From: Variovorax paradoxus_P
GTDB lineage: Bacteria > Pseudomonadota > Gammaproteobacteria > Burkholderiales > Burkholderiaceae_C
DNA: 64,000 nucleotides
Reading direction: 5' to 3' (one strand)
Assembly: GCF_050627025.1 (NCBI RefSeq)
Contig: NZ_CP192472.1
Position numbers and translations under genes: made by a program
Shown here: piece after piece, positions 1 through 8,348 of the stretch
Layout: every line of letters begins with the position of its first letter
Position numbering within the stretch: the first letter of the stretch is position 1
The notes under the pieces: generated by a model
What the model was told of the DNA's origin: nothing
The model's database searches: none
Seen by the model: only the letters and a program-made list of their open reading frames with translations

Positions 1-2
1 TG

Positions 3-416
3 GCCTTCATGAACAACACCTACGTGGCGGTGGCCAACGCTGCGGGCTTCGACGGCGTGTACTCGTACTTCGGGCACTCGGCCATCATCGGCTTCGACGG
101 CCGCACGCTCGGCGAATGCGGCGAAGAAGAAATGGGCATCAACTACGCCGAGCTTTCGATGGGGCTGATCCGCGATGCGCGCAAGAACGGCCAGTCGCAG
201 AACCACCTCTTCAAGCTCATGCACCGCGGCTACACCGGCATCATCAATTCGGGCGATGGCGACAAGGGCGTGGCCGAATGCCCCTTCGAGTTCTACAAAC
301 AGTGGATCGACAACCCTGAAGCCGCGCGCAAGCAGGTGGAGTCGTTCACGCGCAGCACCATCGGCACTGCCGAGTGCCCGATCGAAGGCCTGCCGAACGA
401 GGCCACGCGCAGCTGA
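3..416 (+). CDS. amiE: Aliphatic amidase, C-terminal fragment
   Basis: This is the last 138 codons of an aliphatic amidase, a nitrilase-superfamily enzyme that hydrolyses short aliphatic amides to the acid and ammonia in the cytoplasm. The reading frame is open to the window edge, so the gene begins outside. The sequence matches the conserved AmiE tail: GVYSYFGHSAIIGFDGRTLG, then GEEEMGI and the Phe-Lys-x-Trp region near the end. The Glu-Lys-Cys catalytic residues lie upstream and cannot be checked. A LysR gene follows on the opposite strand two bases after the stop. Formamidase AmiF is the main alternative; the tail looks closer to AmiE. Confidence 0.85.
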   Translation, partial: AFMNNTYVAVANAAGFDGVYSYFGHSAIIGFDGRTLGECGEEEMGINYAELSMGLIRDARKNGQSQNHLFKLMHRGYTGIINSGDGDKGVAECPFEFYKQWIDNPEAARKQVESFTRSTIGTAECPIEGLPNEATRS

Positions 417-418
417 AA

Positions 419-1309
419 TCAGAGTTGGCGAAACTCCGTCAGTACCTTCAACACGCTCAGCGTGGCGCCGTCGAGCGTGGCGCGCTGGCGGTGCGCAATG
501 CCCAGGCGGCGCGTAAGCCTGGGCGTGACCGGCAAGATCTGCATGCGCTCGTTCAGCGCCGCGTCGGTCGATTGCTGCAGCGGCAGCAGCGCGGCGCCGT
601 AGCCGGCTGCCACCAGGCTGCGGATCGCGGCGTCGTAGTTGAGCTCGATGCGTGCGCGGGGCGCGAAACCCGCCGCCGCAAACCACTCCATCGTGAGCCG
701 GTACATGTGCGTGGTGGCCTCGTTGAAGATGAGCGGCTGCGCCGCCAGCCAGGCCGGCGTCACGCGCCTGGGCGCCTTCCAGCGTTGCGGCACAAAGGCC
801 ATCATGGGCTGGTCGCGCCATGGCGTCACCACCAGGTCGCGCAGCGGCGGCTGCGGCACAGCGACCAGGCCAATGTCGAGCGTGCCCGCAGCCAGCCGGG
901 ACATCGCATCGTTCGAGCCGAGGATGCTCACCTCGACATCGATGCCCGAATGCCCCACGCCCAGCGCCTCGAGCACCTGCGGGAGCAGGTCGACCACGAC
1001 GCCAGTGGAGGTGCCGAGCCGCACGCGCCCGGTCCGGCCTTCGGCCTGGCGCTTGACGGCTTCGATGGCGTCATCGGTGTCGCGCAACAGCTTGCGCCCG
1101 CGCTCCACCAGCGCCGCTCCCGCCGCGGTGGGAGTCACGCGGCGGTTGCCGCGCACCACCAGCGAGGTGCCCAGCCGCGATTCGAGTTCGCTGATGTGCA
1201 GGCTTACGGTGGGCTGCGCGAGGTGCAGTGCGCTGGCCGCAGCCGAGAAGGTGCCGAGATCGGCAATGGCAATGAGCGTTCGAAGCTGGTCGAGGTTGAG
1301 GTGTCGCAT
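419..1309 (-). CDS. LysR-family transcriptional regulator
   Basis: A 296-residue LysR regulator, normal family length. Residues 1-60 form the winged helix-turn-helix (LDQLRTLIAIADLGTFSAAA, then AQPTVSLHISELE), and residues 90-290 form the effector-binding domain. It is convergent with the amidase gene, with only two bases between the stops. It diverges from the DUF1127 gene across about 90 bp, which is where its own operator is expected. LysR proteins usually control a divergent or adjacent gene, so either neighbour could be a target. The inducer cannot be read from the sequence. Confidence 0.9.
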   Translation of the reverse strand: MRHLNLDQLRTLIAIADLGTFSAAASALHLAQPTVSLHISELESRLGTSLVVRGNRRVTPTAAGAALVERGRKLLRDTDDAIEAVKRQAEGRTGRVRLGTSTGVVVDLLPQVLEALGVGHSGIDVEVSILGSNDAMSRLAAGTLDIGLVAVPQPPLRDLVVTPWRDQPMMAFVPQRWKAPRRVTPAWLAAQPLIFNEATTHMYRLTMEWFAAAGFAPRARIELNYDAAIRSLVAAGYGAALLPLQQSTDAALNERMQILPVTPRLTRRLGIAHRQRATLDGATLSVLKVLTEFRQL

Positions 1310-1399
1310 CAGGAATGCTGATTGGAAGTGTCAGGAATCTCAACTTCCACAATAGCATGCATCGCCGCAAGATCAGTGCTCCCCAACAAGGAGCCCATC

Positions 1400-1594
1400 G
1401 TGACAGCGCCAACGCACTCGCCTTTTCATCAACGCCTGATGCATGCCTTGCGCAGCTGGCGCCGCCGCGCCGCGGAGCACCGCCGCAGCCGCGCCGACTC
1501 GCAGCACCTGGCCGGCATGAGCGACCACGAGCTGCGCGACCTGGGCATCGGGCGCAGCCAGGTCAACGCGCTGCTGGACCAGCACAAGTACTGA
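1400..1594 (+). CDS. Small DUF1127 protein
   Basis: A 64-residue basic protein with the DUF1127 signature in its C-terminal half: LAGMSDHELRDLGIGRSQV, preceded by an Arg-rich helix. The start is a GTG placed six bases after a clean AAGGAG (1388-1393). An upstream in-frame ATG at 1322 would add 26 residues unlike the family and has no ribosome site. DUF1127 proteins in proteobacteria are small, often RNA- or stress-related factors; the exact role here is unknown. It is transcribed divergently from the LysR gene. Confidence 0.8.
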   Translation: MTAPTHSPFHQRLMHALRSWRRRAAEHRRSRADSQHLAGMSDHELRDLGIGRSQVNALLDQHKY

Positions 1595-1649
1595 AAAAGC
1601 GAAGGGCCGTTTTCAGTCGGCTCCGCAAATTTGAGGTTCAATCCGGGGC

Positions 1650-3344
1650 GTGCCCAAACCCGCTACACCCGCCCCGCTTTCCATCGAACTCACTTCGCCG
1701 CAATCGATCGACGGCCGGCGCGCGGCCTTCCAGTCGCTCTGGCTGATTGCGCGCATGAAGCATGCGCACGACGCGGAAGGCGGCCTCGTGCGGTTGTCGG
1801 ACCTTCGCGGCGAAGTCACGGACGCGAGCACGCTGCGCATGGTCGTGAGCCGTGCCTTTCGCGACTTCAGGGCATGGAATGTGGAAGTCGGCTGGGGCGA
1901 AGACACGCAGCGTGAGCCGCGCTTCCTGAACGACGAGCGGCGCAGCCAAGGGCCCTTCTGGTTGCCCGCGGCCGAAGCGAAGCGCGTGCGGTTGCTGGTG
2001 GGCGGCCGCGCGGCCACCCCGGCCGAAGTGGCATCTTTCCTCGGACTGCATTCGCGCAGGAAGACTTCGGCCGAGCCGGGCTCGCCGCCGACGCCACCCG
2101 ACGCCGTGCACCTGCAAGACGCCGCCTTCTGGAAGCAGCTGGTCGCTTCGCAACAGGCGGCACGGCAAGGAAGGCTCATGGCGCCTGTGGCGGGCGGCGG
2201 CGCGGGCGCCCAGCCGGCCAGCGCGCTGGAATCGATTCGCCTTGCCGGCACACTGGCTGCCACCGATTTTCAGCGCGCGCTGGTCACGCTCAACGAGGCC
2301 ATGCTGTGGCGCCGGCTCGGCGACAACGAACAGGCGCGCCGCCGGCTGCAGGCGCTCAAGAAGCAGCGCCTTGCCCATCATGTGGCGGGCAACGACTACC
2401 TGGGTGCAATGGAATGCATCGTCTCGGCGTGGTGCGCTTACACCGCGCGCGACCTGCCGCTGGCCGAATCGCTGCTGCGCGGCATGGCCGGCGACGCCGC
2501 GCGCGGGCTGGTGCTGCGCCACCATCCCGACGTGCGCTTTGAATGGTGCAACCTGTGGGCGCTGGTGTGCCGCTCGCGCGCGCTGGGGCTTTCCGCCGAC
2601 GACAAGCCCGCCGCCGCGGCACTTGCCGAAGAGGCATTGCGCCGCTTCGGCGAAGCGCTGGCCGCCGCCTTCGAATCGCACTCCTTCGACGCAGCGCAGC
2701 ACGTGGCCGCCAACATGGGCATGGCCGCATGGCTGTTCGACCGCGTCGGCCTCTCCGACCTGCCCACCCTTGCGCACGACGGCAATGCCGACACCACGCG
2801 CCGCGCCGTGCAGTGGATCGGGTTCAGCGAATGGCTCTGCGGCCACACCGACGGCCAAGGCCGCTCGGCGTGGAATGCGATCTACCTGATGCGCATTGCG
2901 CGCGGCCATTGCCGCCCCCAGCCGCAGCCCACACTCGCGCAATTTCGCGCGCAAAAGCCGCTGGAGCCGGCCGACATATCCAGGCTTGCCGGCCCACTTG
3001 CAGATGCTTTCGATGCGGCGCACTGGCCGCCTCGCTGGGTCGACGTGGCACAGGCACGGCTGGCCGATCACCTTGCGGGACGACGCCGTTATCCGGGCCT
3101 GCAGCATTGCAGCCTGCTCTTCGAGCACGCCTGGTATGCGGCGCATGCGGGCGACCTGCGAGGAGCCGAGCAGTCGCTGGGCCTGCTGCGCGAAGCATTG
3201 CCCCAGCTTGTGCCGAGCGATCGAGCCTACTTCACCGAGTCATGGAACGACACGTTGCCAGCCGAGTTGGTGCTGGAGACAAGGCCGCCGCGACGGCCCG
3301 CGCCGCGGAAGAAAGCTGTTCGAAAGTCCGGCAAGCCCAGCTAG
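1650..3344 (+). CDS. Unknown 564-residue protein, mostly helical
   Basis: I do not recognise this family. The protein starts at a GTG and is rich in Ala, Leu, Arg and Trp. The first 120 residues have a compact mixed pattern (SLWLIARMKHAHDAEGGL, LRMVVSRAFRDF) that could be a winged-helix-like segment. Residues 200-520 read as amphipathic helices in the style of tetratricopeptide or other helical repeats. No signal peptide or membrane span is visible. The C-terminus is a basic Pro/Arg/Lys tail. Its last four bases overlap the convergent uracil-DNA glycosylase gene. Codon use is like its neighbours, so it is probably a real resident gene. Confidence 0.7.
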   Translation: MPKPATPAPLSIELTSPQSIDGRRAAFQSLWLIARMKHAHDAEGGLVRLSDLRGEVTDASTLRMVVSRAFRDFRAWNVEVGWGEDTQREPRFLNDERRSQGPFWLPAAEAKRVRLLVGGRAATPAEVASFLGLHSRRKTSAEPGSPPTPPDAVHLQDAAFWKQLVASQQAARQGRLMAPVAGGGAGAQPASALESIRLAGTLAATDFQRALVTLNEAMLWRRLGDNEQARRRLQALKKQRLAHHVAGNDYLGAMECIVSAWCAYTARDLPLAESLLRGMAGDAARGLVLRHHPDVRFEWCNLWALVCRSRALGLSADDKPAAAALAEEALRRFGEALAAAFESHSFDAAQHVAANMGMAAWLFDRVGLSDLPTLAHDGNADTTRRAVQWIGFSEWLCGHTDGQGRSAWNAIYLMRIARGHCRPQPQPTLAQFRAQKPLEPADISRLAGPLADAFDAAHWPPRWVDVAQARLADHLAGRRRYPGLQHCSLLFEHAWYAAHAGDLRGAEQSLGLLREALPQLVPSDRAYFTESWNDTLPAELVLETRPPRRPAPRKKAVRKSGKPS

Positions 3345-3922
3345 CCGGCATTTGCCAATACACGGCGCACGCGCTCGCGCAGGACCGGCAGCACGTCGCG
3401 CTCGAACCACGGATGGTGCTTCAACCAACCGGTGTTGCGTGGCGACGGATGCGGCAGCGGAATGAAGCGCGGCGCGTATTCCGCAAAGGCTTCGACGGTC
3501 TCGGTCACGCTGCCCTTGCCCGCGCTGCCGAGGAAATGGCGCTGCGCATACTGGCCGATGAGCAGCGTCAATTCGACCTGCTTCATCTGCGCGAGCAGGC
3601 GTTCGTGCCAGAGGCCGGCGCATTCCCTTCGCGGCGGCAAGTCTCCGCTGCTGCCGCGGCCCGGATAGCAATAGCCCATCGGCATGATCGCCACGCGCAC
3701 CGGGTCGTAGAACACCTCGCGTTCGATGCCCAGCCAGCGGCGCAGCTGCTCGCCGCTCTTGTCGTTCCATGGCACGCCGGTGTTGTGCACCGTCATGCTG
3801 GGCGCCTGGCCGACGATCAGCAGCCGCGCACTGGCGCTGGCCTGCACCACCGGCCGCGGTCCGAGCGGCAGGTGGGCGGCGCATGCATTGCAGCTGCGGA
3901 TTTCCGCGAGCAGCGTATCCAT
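3341..3922 (-). CDS. Uracil-DNA glycosylase family protein with Fe-S ligands
   Basis: A 193-residue member of the uracil-DNA glycosylase superfamily (family 4/5-like), which removes uracil from DNA to begin base-excision repair. Visible motifs are GQAPS at residues 38-42 (catalytic loop 1) and PHPSPRN at 157-163 (the His-containing motif 2). Four cysteines at positions 11, 14, 85 and 101 have the spacing of the [4Fe-4S] ligands known in family 4 enzymes. The usual motif 1 is GExPG; here it is GQAPS, so the substrate preference may differ. The gene is convergent with the unknown 564-residue protein gene. The PEP-mutase-family gene lies upstream on the same strand, 33 bases away. Confidence 0.82.
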   Translation of the reverse strand: MDTLLAEIRSCNACAAHLPLGPRPVVQASASARLLIVGQAPSMTVHNTGVPWNDKSGEQLRRWLGIEREVFYDPVRVAIMPMGYCYPGRGSSGDLPPRRECAGLWHERLLAQMKQVELTLLIGQYAQRHFLGSAGKGSVTETVEAFAEYAPRFIPLPHPSPRNTGWLKHHPWFERDVLPVLRERVRRVLANAG

Positions 3923-3955
3923 GGTTGGGCGACCCGTCCCGAAGCTCCTCGTCGC

Positions 3956-4789
3956 CTACTTCTTTCCGAACGGCCGAAAGAAGCCGTCGAGTTCGCCGCC
4001 CGTGGCCGCGCCTTCGAATCCATCGAAGCGCCCCTCTTCTGCCAGCGTGCGCGCCGCGCGTATGAACCCGCCCCAGGCAGCGCGTGCGAGTGCGCCACCC
4101 ACGCTCACACGCCGAACGCCGAGTTCGGCAATGTCCTTCATGGTGAGGTCGCTGGCGGATCCGACGAGCAGGTTGACCGGCTTCGGCGCCACGGCCGCGA
4201 CCACTGCGGCAATCTGCTCGCGCGTCTTGATGCCGGGTGCGTAGAGGCAATCGGCGCCTGCCTCTGCATAGGCCTTGAGCCGCGCGATGGTGTCGTCAAG
4301 ATCGGGCCGGCCTGCAAAGAAATTTTCCGCGCGGCCGACCAGCAAGGTGTCGCCGCCCGCCGCATCGATGGCTTGGCGCGCAGCGCGCAGCCGCTCGACG
4401 GCCACGTTGATCGGGAAGAGCGGGTTCGCCGCATCGCCCGTCGAATCCTCGATGGAGAGGCCGGCCACGCCGGTATCGATGGCGAGCCGCACGCTTTCGG
4501 CAACGCCCTGCGCGTCGGCGGCAAAGCCGTTCTCGAAATCGGCATTCACCGGCAAGTCGGTGGCCGCGACCAGCTCTCGCAAATGGTCGAGGATCAACCC
4601 GCGTTGCAGCGCGCCGTCGGACTTGCCGCGCGACCATGCAAAGCCCGAACTGGTGGTGGCCAGCGCCTTGAAGCCCAGGCCCTCGAGGAAGCGCGCGCTG
4701 CCCGTGTCCCAAGGGTTGGGAATGACGAAGCAGCCCTTCTCATGAAGAGCGCGGAAATCGGCGCGTTTTTGGGCGATGGTGCGGGTCAT
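3956..4789 (-). CDS. Isocitrate lyase / PEP mutase family protein
   Basis: A 277-residue TIM-barrel enzyme of the phosphoenolpyruvate mutase / isocitrate lyase superfamily (oxaloacetate decarboxylase and 2-methylisocitrate lyase relatives). The N-terminus reads NPWDTGSARFLEGLG, followed by ATTSSGFAWS and GKSDG. The metal-binding strand NADFENGF, the SIEDS strand and the GRAENFF strand follow in family order. The start was chosen at the ATG after a GAGG site; the open frame continues far upstream but without family similarity. It probably cleaves or rearranges a small 2-oxo or 2-hydroxy acid, but the substrate is not identifiable. It diverges from the CopD-like gene. Confidence 0.82.
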   Translation of the reverse strand: MTRTIAQKRADFRALHEKGCFVIPNPWDTGSARFLEGLGFKALATTSSGFAWSRGKSDGALQRGLILDHLRELVAATDLPVNADFENGFAADAQGVAESVRLAIDTGVAGLSIEDSTGDAANPLFPINVAVERLRAARQAIDAAGGDTLLVGRAENFFAGRPDLDDTIARLKAYAEAGADCLYAPGIKTREQIAAVVAAVAPKPVNLLVGSASDLTMKDIAELGVRRVSVGGALARAAWGGFIRAARTLAEEGRFDGFEGAATGGELDGFFRPFGKK

Positions 4790-4888
4790 CGAAGCCTCGT
4801 CTTTCTGTCTTGCGTGCAAAGGATGGATTTTTAACGCAACGGCGCCGGCATTGCGCGCTCGCGCCTTTCGGTGTTCTGATCGGCCCCC

Positions 4889-5347
4889 ATGCAACACGTC
4901 ATCCTTCTTTTCATCCATCTCCTGGCCGCCGCCTTCTGGGTCGGCGGCATGGCCACCCTGCACTTTGCGGTGCGCCCCGCGGCAGTCGCCACGCTGGAGC
5001 CGCCGCTGCGCCTGCGCATGATGGCTACGGTGCTGCGGCGTTTCTTCGTCGGCGTGGATGCGGCGGTCACGCTGCTGTTTGCGACCGGCGTGGCCATGAT
5101 CCTGCTGATGGGCGGTTTCCGCGGCGTGCACTGGCGCGTCGAGGCGATGATGGGGATTGCCATCATCATGGCAGGCATCTACGTGTACATCCGCGCCTCG
5201 GTGTTCAAGGCTCTGCGGCGCGCGGTAGACGAAAGCGCGTGGCCGGTTGCGGCCGGGCGGCTCGACATGGTGCGCAAGCTGGTGAGCCTGAACCTCGCGC
5301 TCGGTGTGGTGGTGTTCGGCGTGGCGATCGTCGGGCGCGCTGGCTAG
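4889..5347 (+). CDS. CopD-like integral membrane protein
   Basis: A 152-residue inner-membrane protein with four predicted membrane helices: residues 3-20, 52-75, 85-105 and 128-148. The pattern (HLLAAAFWVGGMATLHF at the first helix, Arg-rich loop near 35-50, VGVDAAVTLLF) fits the CopD / DUF2269-like group of small copper-resistance or haem-type membrane proteins. No CopC partner is nearby, so a copper role is only a family hint. The last four bases overlap the stop region of the convergent hypothetical gene. Confidence 0.65.
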   Translation: MQHVILLFIHLLAAAFWVGGMATLHFAVRPAAVATLEPPLRLRMMATVLRRFFVGVDAAVTLLFATGVAMILLMGGFRGVHWRVEAMMGIAIIMAGIYVYIRASVFKALRRAVDESAWPVAAGRLDMVRKLVSLNLALGVVVFGVAIVGRAG

Positions 5348-5751
5348 CTGTTGCCTCGGTCCAGTTCGATCCGCGGCTCGCTGGTGCAAAGAACAGAGAC
5401 GCAATCGGTGAATCCGGCCACCAGGTATTCCTGGAGATCGGGATAGAACAACCCGACGCAGCTGCCGGAGCGCACCGACTCCTGTGACAGCCAACCACCC
5501 GATCGAATCGAAAACACCCATCCGTTCGGCAGGGAACAGGCGGGCCAGTATTCGCCCAGGTCGCGCTCGTCCATGACCCGGTAGGCCACGACGCCGTCGA
5601 ACCTGATCCTGATCGACGTATCGCTTTTTGCATCCTGGGCGACGACTGTGAGTTGCTGCAACGCATAGTCGACACGCACGATCTCCCAGGCAACCTGGCC
5701 ATCGAATGCGGTCGGCACTGCGACCGCCTCGACCTTTTCCACGCGAGTCAT
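5344..5751 (-). CDS. Hypothetical 135-residue soluble protein
   Basis: I do not recognise this family. It is a 135-residue soluble protein with alternating hydrophobic residues suggesting a beta-rich fold (WEIVRVDYALQQLTVVA, IRIRFDGVVAYRVM) and two to three cysteines near the C-terminus (CVGLFYPD, DCVSVLC). It lacks a signal peptide. It lies 13 bases downstream of a lipoprotein gene on the same strand, so the two are probably co-transcribed. The strand pattern and acidic character recall small immunity-like proteins, but nothing in the neighbourhood identifies a toxin partner. Confidence 0.6.
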   Translation of the reverse strand: MTRVEKVEAVAVPTAFDGQVAWEIVRVDYALQQLTVVAQDAKSDTSIRIRFDGVVAYRVMDERDLGEYWPACSLPNGWVFSIRSGGWLSQESVRSGSCVGLFYPDLQEYLVAGFTDCVSVLCTSEPRIELDRGNS

Positions 5752-5764
5752 CGCCCGGGATTCC

Positions 5765-6352
5765 TTATTGGCGTTCGCCCAGCACCGCGCCGTCTACTGG
5801 CTTCAGCAGCCACTGCGCGATGTCCTCGCCCAGCTTGTAGGTCACGACACCGACCATGCTGCATGTACTGCGCGGCATGCCGAAGTAGATGAACATCTGG
5901 CGCTGCGCGGTGAACTTCGCCGGCGCGTCGCCCTGGCGCTCCAGCGTGCCGCGCAACTGAACGATCTTTGGGCCACCATAGAGGCCGCCCGCGTTCGCCA
6001 GCAGATCGGTAATTTCCAGCTTCAGCACGGGCGCGGCCTGCGCGTTGGCGGGTGCCGGCGGGGCGAGCAGAAATTCGTAGGGTTCAAGCAGCTGATCCTG
6101 CACGGCTTGACGCAGTGAGGCAGGCACATCGCATGCGTCGTCGGCCTTCGACAGTTGCACGCCTTTGGTGGTGGTGCCGTAGGCAATGACGGGCATGACG
6201 ACGCTGTTGCGCGGCGTAGCGGTCGCAGGCGGTGGCTCGGGTGTGGCCGGCTGGCGCGAGCCGCAAGCGGCCAGCAGTGTGGCGACGGCCAGCGCGGAAA
6301 TAGCGACGGAAAGTCGCGCGGTGGCACGCGCAGCAAATGAATGTTCAGACAT
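5765..6352 (-). CDS. Predicted lipoprotein
   Basis: A 195-residue exported protein with a lipoprotein signal: a basic start, a hydrophobic core (LSVAISALAVATLL) and a lipobox ending in AAC at about Cys33. The mature part begins with a Pro-rich linker (PATPEPPPATATP) and then a beta-rich domain with a run KIVQLRGTLERQG. The start ATG follows AAGGGAG with normal spacing. The longer open frame to 6619 runs into a palindromic repeat and is not coding. It heads a two-gene unit with the 135-residue hypothetical. Function unknown; probably attached to the inner or outer membrane facing the periplasm. Confidence 0.75.
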   Translation of the reverse strand: MSEHSFAARATARLSVAISALAVATLLAACGSRQPATPEPPPATATPRNSVVMPVIAYGTTTKGVQLSKADDACDVPASLRQAVQDQLLEPYEFLLAPPAPANAQAAPVLKLEITDLLANAGGLYGGPKIVQLRGTLERQGDAPAKFTAQRQMFIYFGMPRSTCSMVGVVTYKLGEDIAQWLLKPVDGAVLGERQ

Positions 6353-6422
6353 TGGAAAGCTCCCTTGAAGAGTCGTTGTGTGCGCGATGGCGCGCGCCGA
6401 TTCTCCGCGAAGCTCAACCGGC

Positions 6423-6604
6423 AGAGCGGTAGTCGAGGTGCGGGTGCATTCGGGGCTTGTGCCCAGGCCACCGGGTACTCCGCTGATCAACGACCGCTCT
6501 TTGCAACGCGCCCGTCGATGGGGTGCCTTGCGCAGCGAAATAAAGGAGGAGGCCGCAGGCCGGGGGACATTCGCGGAGCAAGGTACCCCGTCGGCGGGTG
6601 CGCC
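6423..6604. repeat. Palindromic intergenic element
   Basis: This 296-base gap between the lipoprotein and glyoxalase genes contains nested inverted repeats rather than a gene. Arms AGAGCGGT (6423-6430) and ACCGCTCT (6493-6500) match perfectly. GGGTAC/CTCCGC (6473-6483) is matched by GCGGAG-CAAG-GTACCC (6573-6588) with a four-base insertion. A small GGCG/CGCC hairpin sits at 6593-6604. It resembles the dispersed GC-rich palindromes of Comamonadaceae genomes; only this copy is in the window, so its repeat status is inferred. Confidence 0.4.
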
Positions 6605-6648
6605 GCCCCGAACGAACACCAGCCCCGCTAAAAACGCGGTAAACAGGA

Positions 6649-7080
6649 TCAGCCCGCCGCACCCTTGAGTTCGATGCCGTTACCGTCCGGGTCGGTGATG
6701 TAGATCGAAGAACCGTCGCCTTCGGCACCGAAGTTGTTCTGTACCTCGCCGTTCACTGGTACGCCGTGCCGTGCCATCAGAGCGCGGATCGCCGCTTCGT
6801 CGAAGGGCTCGATGCGCAGGCAGATGTGATCGACGTTGCGGCCTTCCTTGCCGGCCAGGGCGCCGCCCTGCTGGCCCAGCGGGCCGTCGAGCGTGACGAG
6901 GTCGATGAGGTTGGAGCCGGCGCGCAGGTGCACGAGCCCCAGGTGTTCGCGGCGCCTCTCGACCGCACAGCCGAGCACGTCGCGGTAGAAGGCAATGGCG
7001 CGTTCCGCGTCCTTCACGCGCAGTACGACATGGTCGATGCGCAGCACCGAGAACGGGGGGCTGTGCATCGGGTCCGTCAT
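6649..7080 (-). CDS. VOC-family (glyoxalase/bleomycin resistance) protein
   Basis: A 143-residue vicinal-oxygen-chelate protein made of two beta-alpha-beta-beta-beta modules. The first runs through IDHVVLRVKDAERAIAFYRD, with metal ligand candidates His17 and Glu in REHLGL. The second runs through VDHICLRIEPFD and ends ITDPDGNGIELKG, where the Glu is the usual last metal ligand. Members include lactoylglutathione lyase, extradiol dioxygenases and epimerases; the short single-domain form is most like glyoxalase I-type proteins. It is 24 bases downstream of the CaiB gene on the same strand and probably shares its transcript. Confidence 0.85.
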   Translation of the reverse strand: MTDPMHSPPFSVLRIDHVVLRVKDAERAIAFYRDVLGCAVERRREHLGLVHLRAGSNLIDLVTLDGPLGQQGGALAGKEGRNVDHICLRIEPFDEAAIRALMARHGVPVNGEVQNNFGAEGDGSSIYITDPDGNGIELKGAAG

Positions 7081-7104
7081 GGCTTGCTCTCCTTGCTTGC
7101 TTTC

Positions 7105-8340
7105 TTAAACCACGCCCGCCGCACGCAGCGCGTCGAAGCGCGTGGCATCGATGCCCAACTCGGCCAGCACCTCGCGCGTGTGCTGCCCAAGTGCGGGCGG
7201 CGCATGGCGCAGCACGGGCGGCGTTGCCGTCAGGCGCAGCGGGCTCGCCACGCCGGTGATGCTTTCGATGCCGTCGCCCGCATCGCGCGGCAACGTGACG
7301 GCCAGTCCGCGGGCCTTGACCTGCGCATCGTCGAAGGCCTGCGCAATGTCGTTGATCGGGCCGCAGGGCACGGCCTTGTCTTCGAGCAGCGTGACCCAAT
7401 CGGCGGTGGTGCGGGTGCGGGTGAGCTCTTCCATCATCGGAATGAGCACGCCGCGGTGCTTCACGCGCAGGGTGTTGGTGGCAAAGCGCGCATCGGCCGC
7501 CCATTCCGGATGGCCCGCCGCCTCGCAGAAGCGCGCAAACTGGCCGTTGTTGCCAACGGCCAGCAGCATTGAACCGTCCAGCGTCGGAAAGTCCTGGTAC
7601 GGCGCAAGGCTCGGATGCGTGTTGCCCTGGCGCTGCGGCGCCTTGCCGGTGTTGAGAAAAGTGCTCGCCTGGTTGGCGAGGATGGCCATGCCCACGTCGA
7701 GCAGCGCCATGTCGATGTGCTGGCCTTCACCCGTGCGGTCGCGCACCTGCAGCGCGGCCAGGATGGCGGTGCTGGCATACACGCCGGTGAACAGGTCGGT
7801 GAGCGCCACGCCCACGCGCAACGGGCCGCCGCCGGGCTCGCCGTCGGGGCGGCCGGTAATGCTCATCATGCCGGTCATGGCCTGGATCATCAGGTCGTAG
7901 CCAGCGCGCTCGGCGTAGGGCCCGTCGTGGCCGAAGCCCGTAACGCTGCAATAGATGAGGCGCGGATTGGCCGCGCGCAGGCTCTTGTGGTCGAGCCCGT
8001 ATTGCTCGAGGCCGCCGGTCTTGAAGTTCTCGACCACGATGTCGGCTTGCGCCGCCATCTGCTTGAGCAACGCCTGCCCGTCGGGCGTGGCCATGTCGAC
8101 CGTCACCGACCGCTTGTTGCGGTTGCAGGCCGTGAAATAGCTGGCCTGGTCGGTGTCGTTGCCGTTCGCGTCCTTGATGAAAGGCGGGCCCCAGGTGCGC
8201 GTGTCGTCCCCCACGCCGGGGCGCTCGATCTTGATGACGTCGGCGCCCAGGTCCGCGAGGATCTGCGTGCACCACGGGCCCGCGAGCACGCGGGACAGAT
8301 CGAGAACCTTGATGCCGTCGAGGGCTGCTGTACTGGTCAT
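7105..8340 (-). CDS. CaiB/BaiF family CoA-transferase
   Basis: A 411-residue class III CoA-transferase, normal family length, which moves CoA between an acyl-CoA donor and a carboxylate. The N-terminus KVLDLSRVLAGPWCTQILAD-LGADVIKIE-P is characteristic. The strand NKRSVTVDM, the segment FTACNRNKRS and the region LIYCSVTGFGHDGPYAERAGYD follow; the Asp in the last is the expected catalytic aspartate. Start at the ATG 8338-8340 gives the family-like MTSTAALDGIKVLDLSR. It precedes the glyoxalase-family gene. The substrate acid cannot be deduced; a degradative acyl-CoA pathway is likely. Confidence 0.9.
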   Translation of the reverse strand: MTSTAALDGIKVLDLSRVLAGPWCTQILADLGADVIKIERPGVGDDTRTWGPPFIKDANGNDTDQASYFTACNRNKRSVTVDMATPDGQALLKQMAAQADIVVENFKTGGLEQYGLDHKSLRAANPRLIYCSVTGFGHDGPYAERAGYDLMIQAMTGMMSITGRPDGEPGGGPLRVGVALTDLFTGVYASTAILAALQVRDRTGEGQHIDMALLDVGMAILANQASTFLNTGKAPQRQGNTHPSLAPYQDFPTLDGSMLLAVGNNGQFARFCEAAGHPEWAADARFATNTLRVKHRGVLIPMMEELTRTRTTADWVTLLEDKAVPCGPINDIAQAFDDAQVKARGLAVTLPRDAGDGIESITGVASPLRLTATPPVLRHAPPALGQHTREVLAELGIDATRFDALRAAGVV

Positions 8341-8348
8341 TGGATCGT

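Noticed and set aside
2543..4834. A 763-codon open frame on the plus strand crossing several genes
   Set aside because: It is Arg/Ala-rich, lacks any domain and is antisense or out of frame to the 564-residue protein, glycosylase and PEP-mutase-family genes; long shadow frames are normal in GC-rich DNA.
6353..6619. N-terminal extension of the lipoprotein frame
   Set aside because: The extra 89 residues run through the palindromic repeat, and the internal ATG has a strong AAGGGAG and leads directly into the signal peptide.
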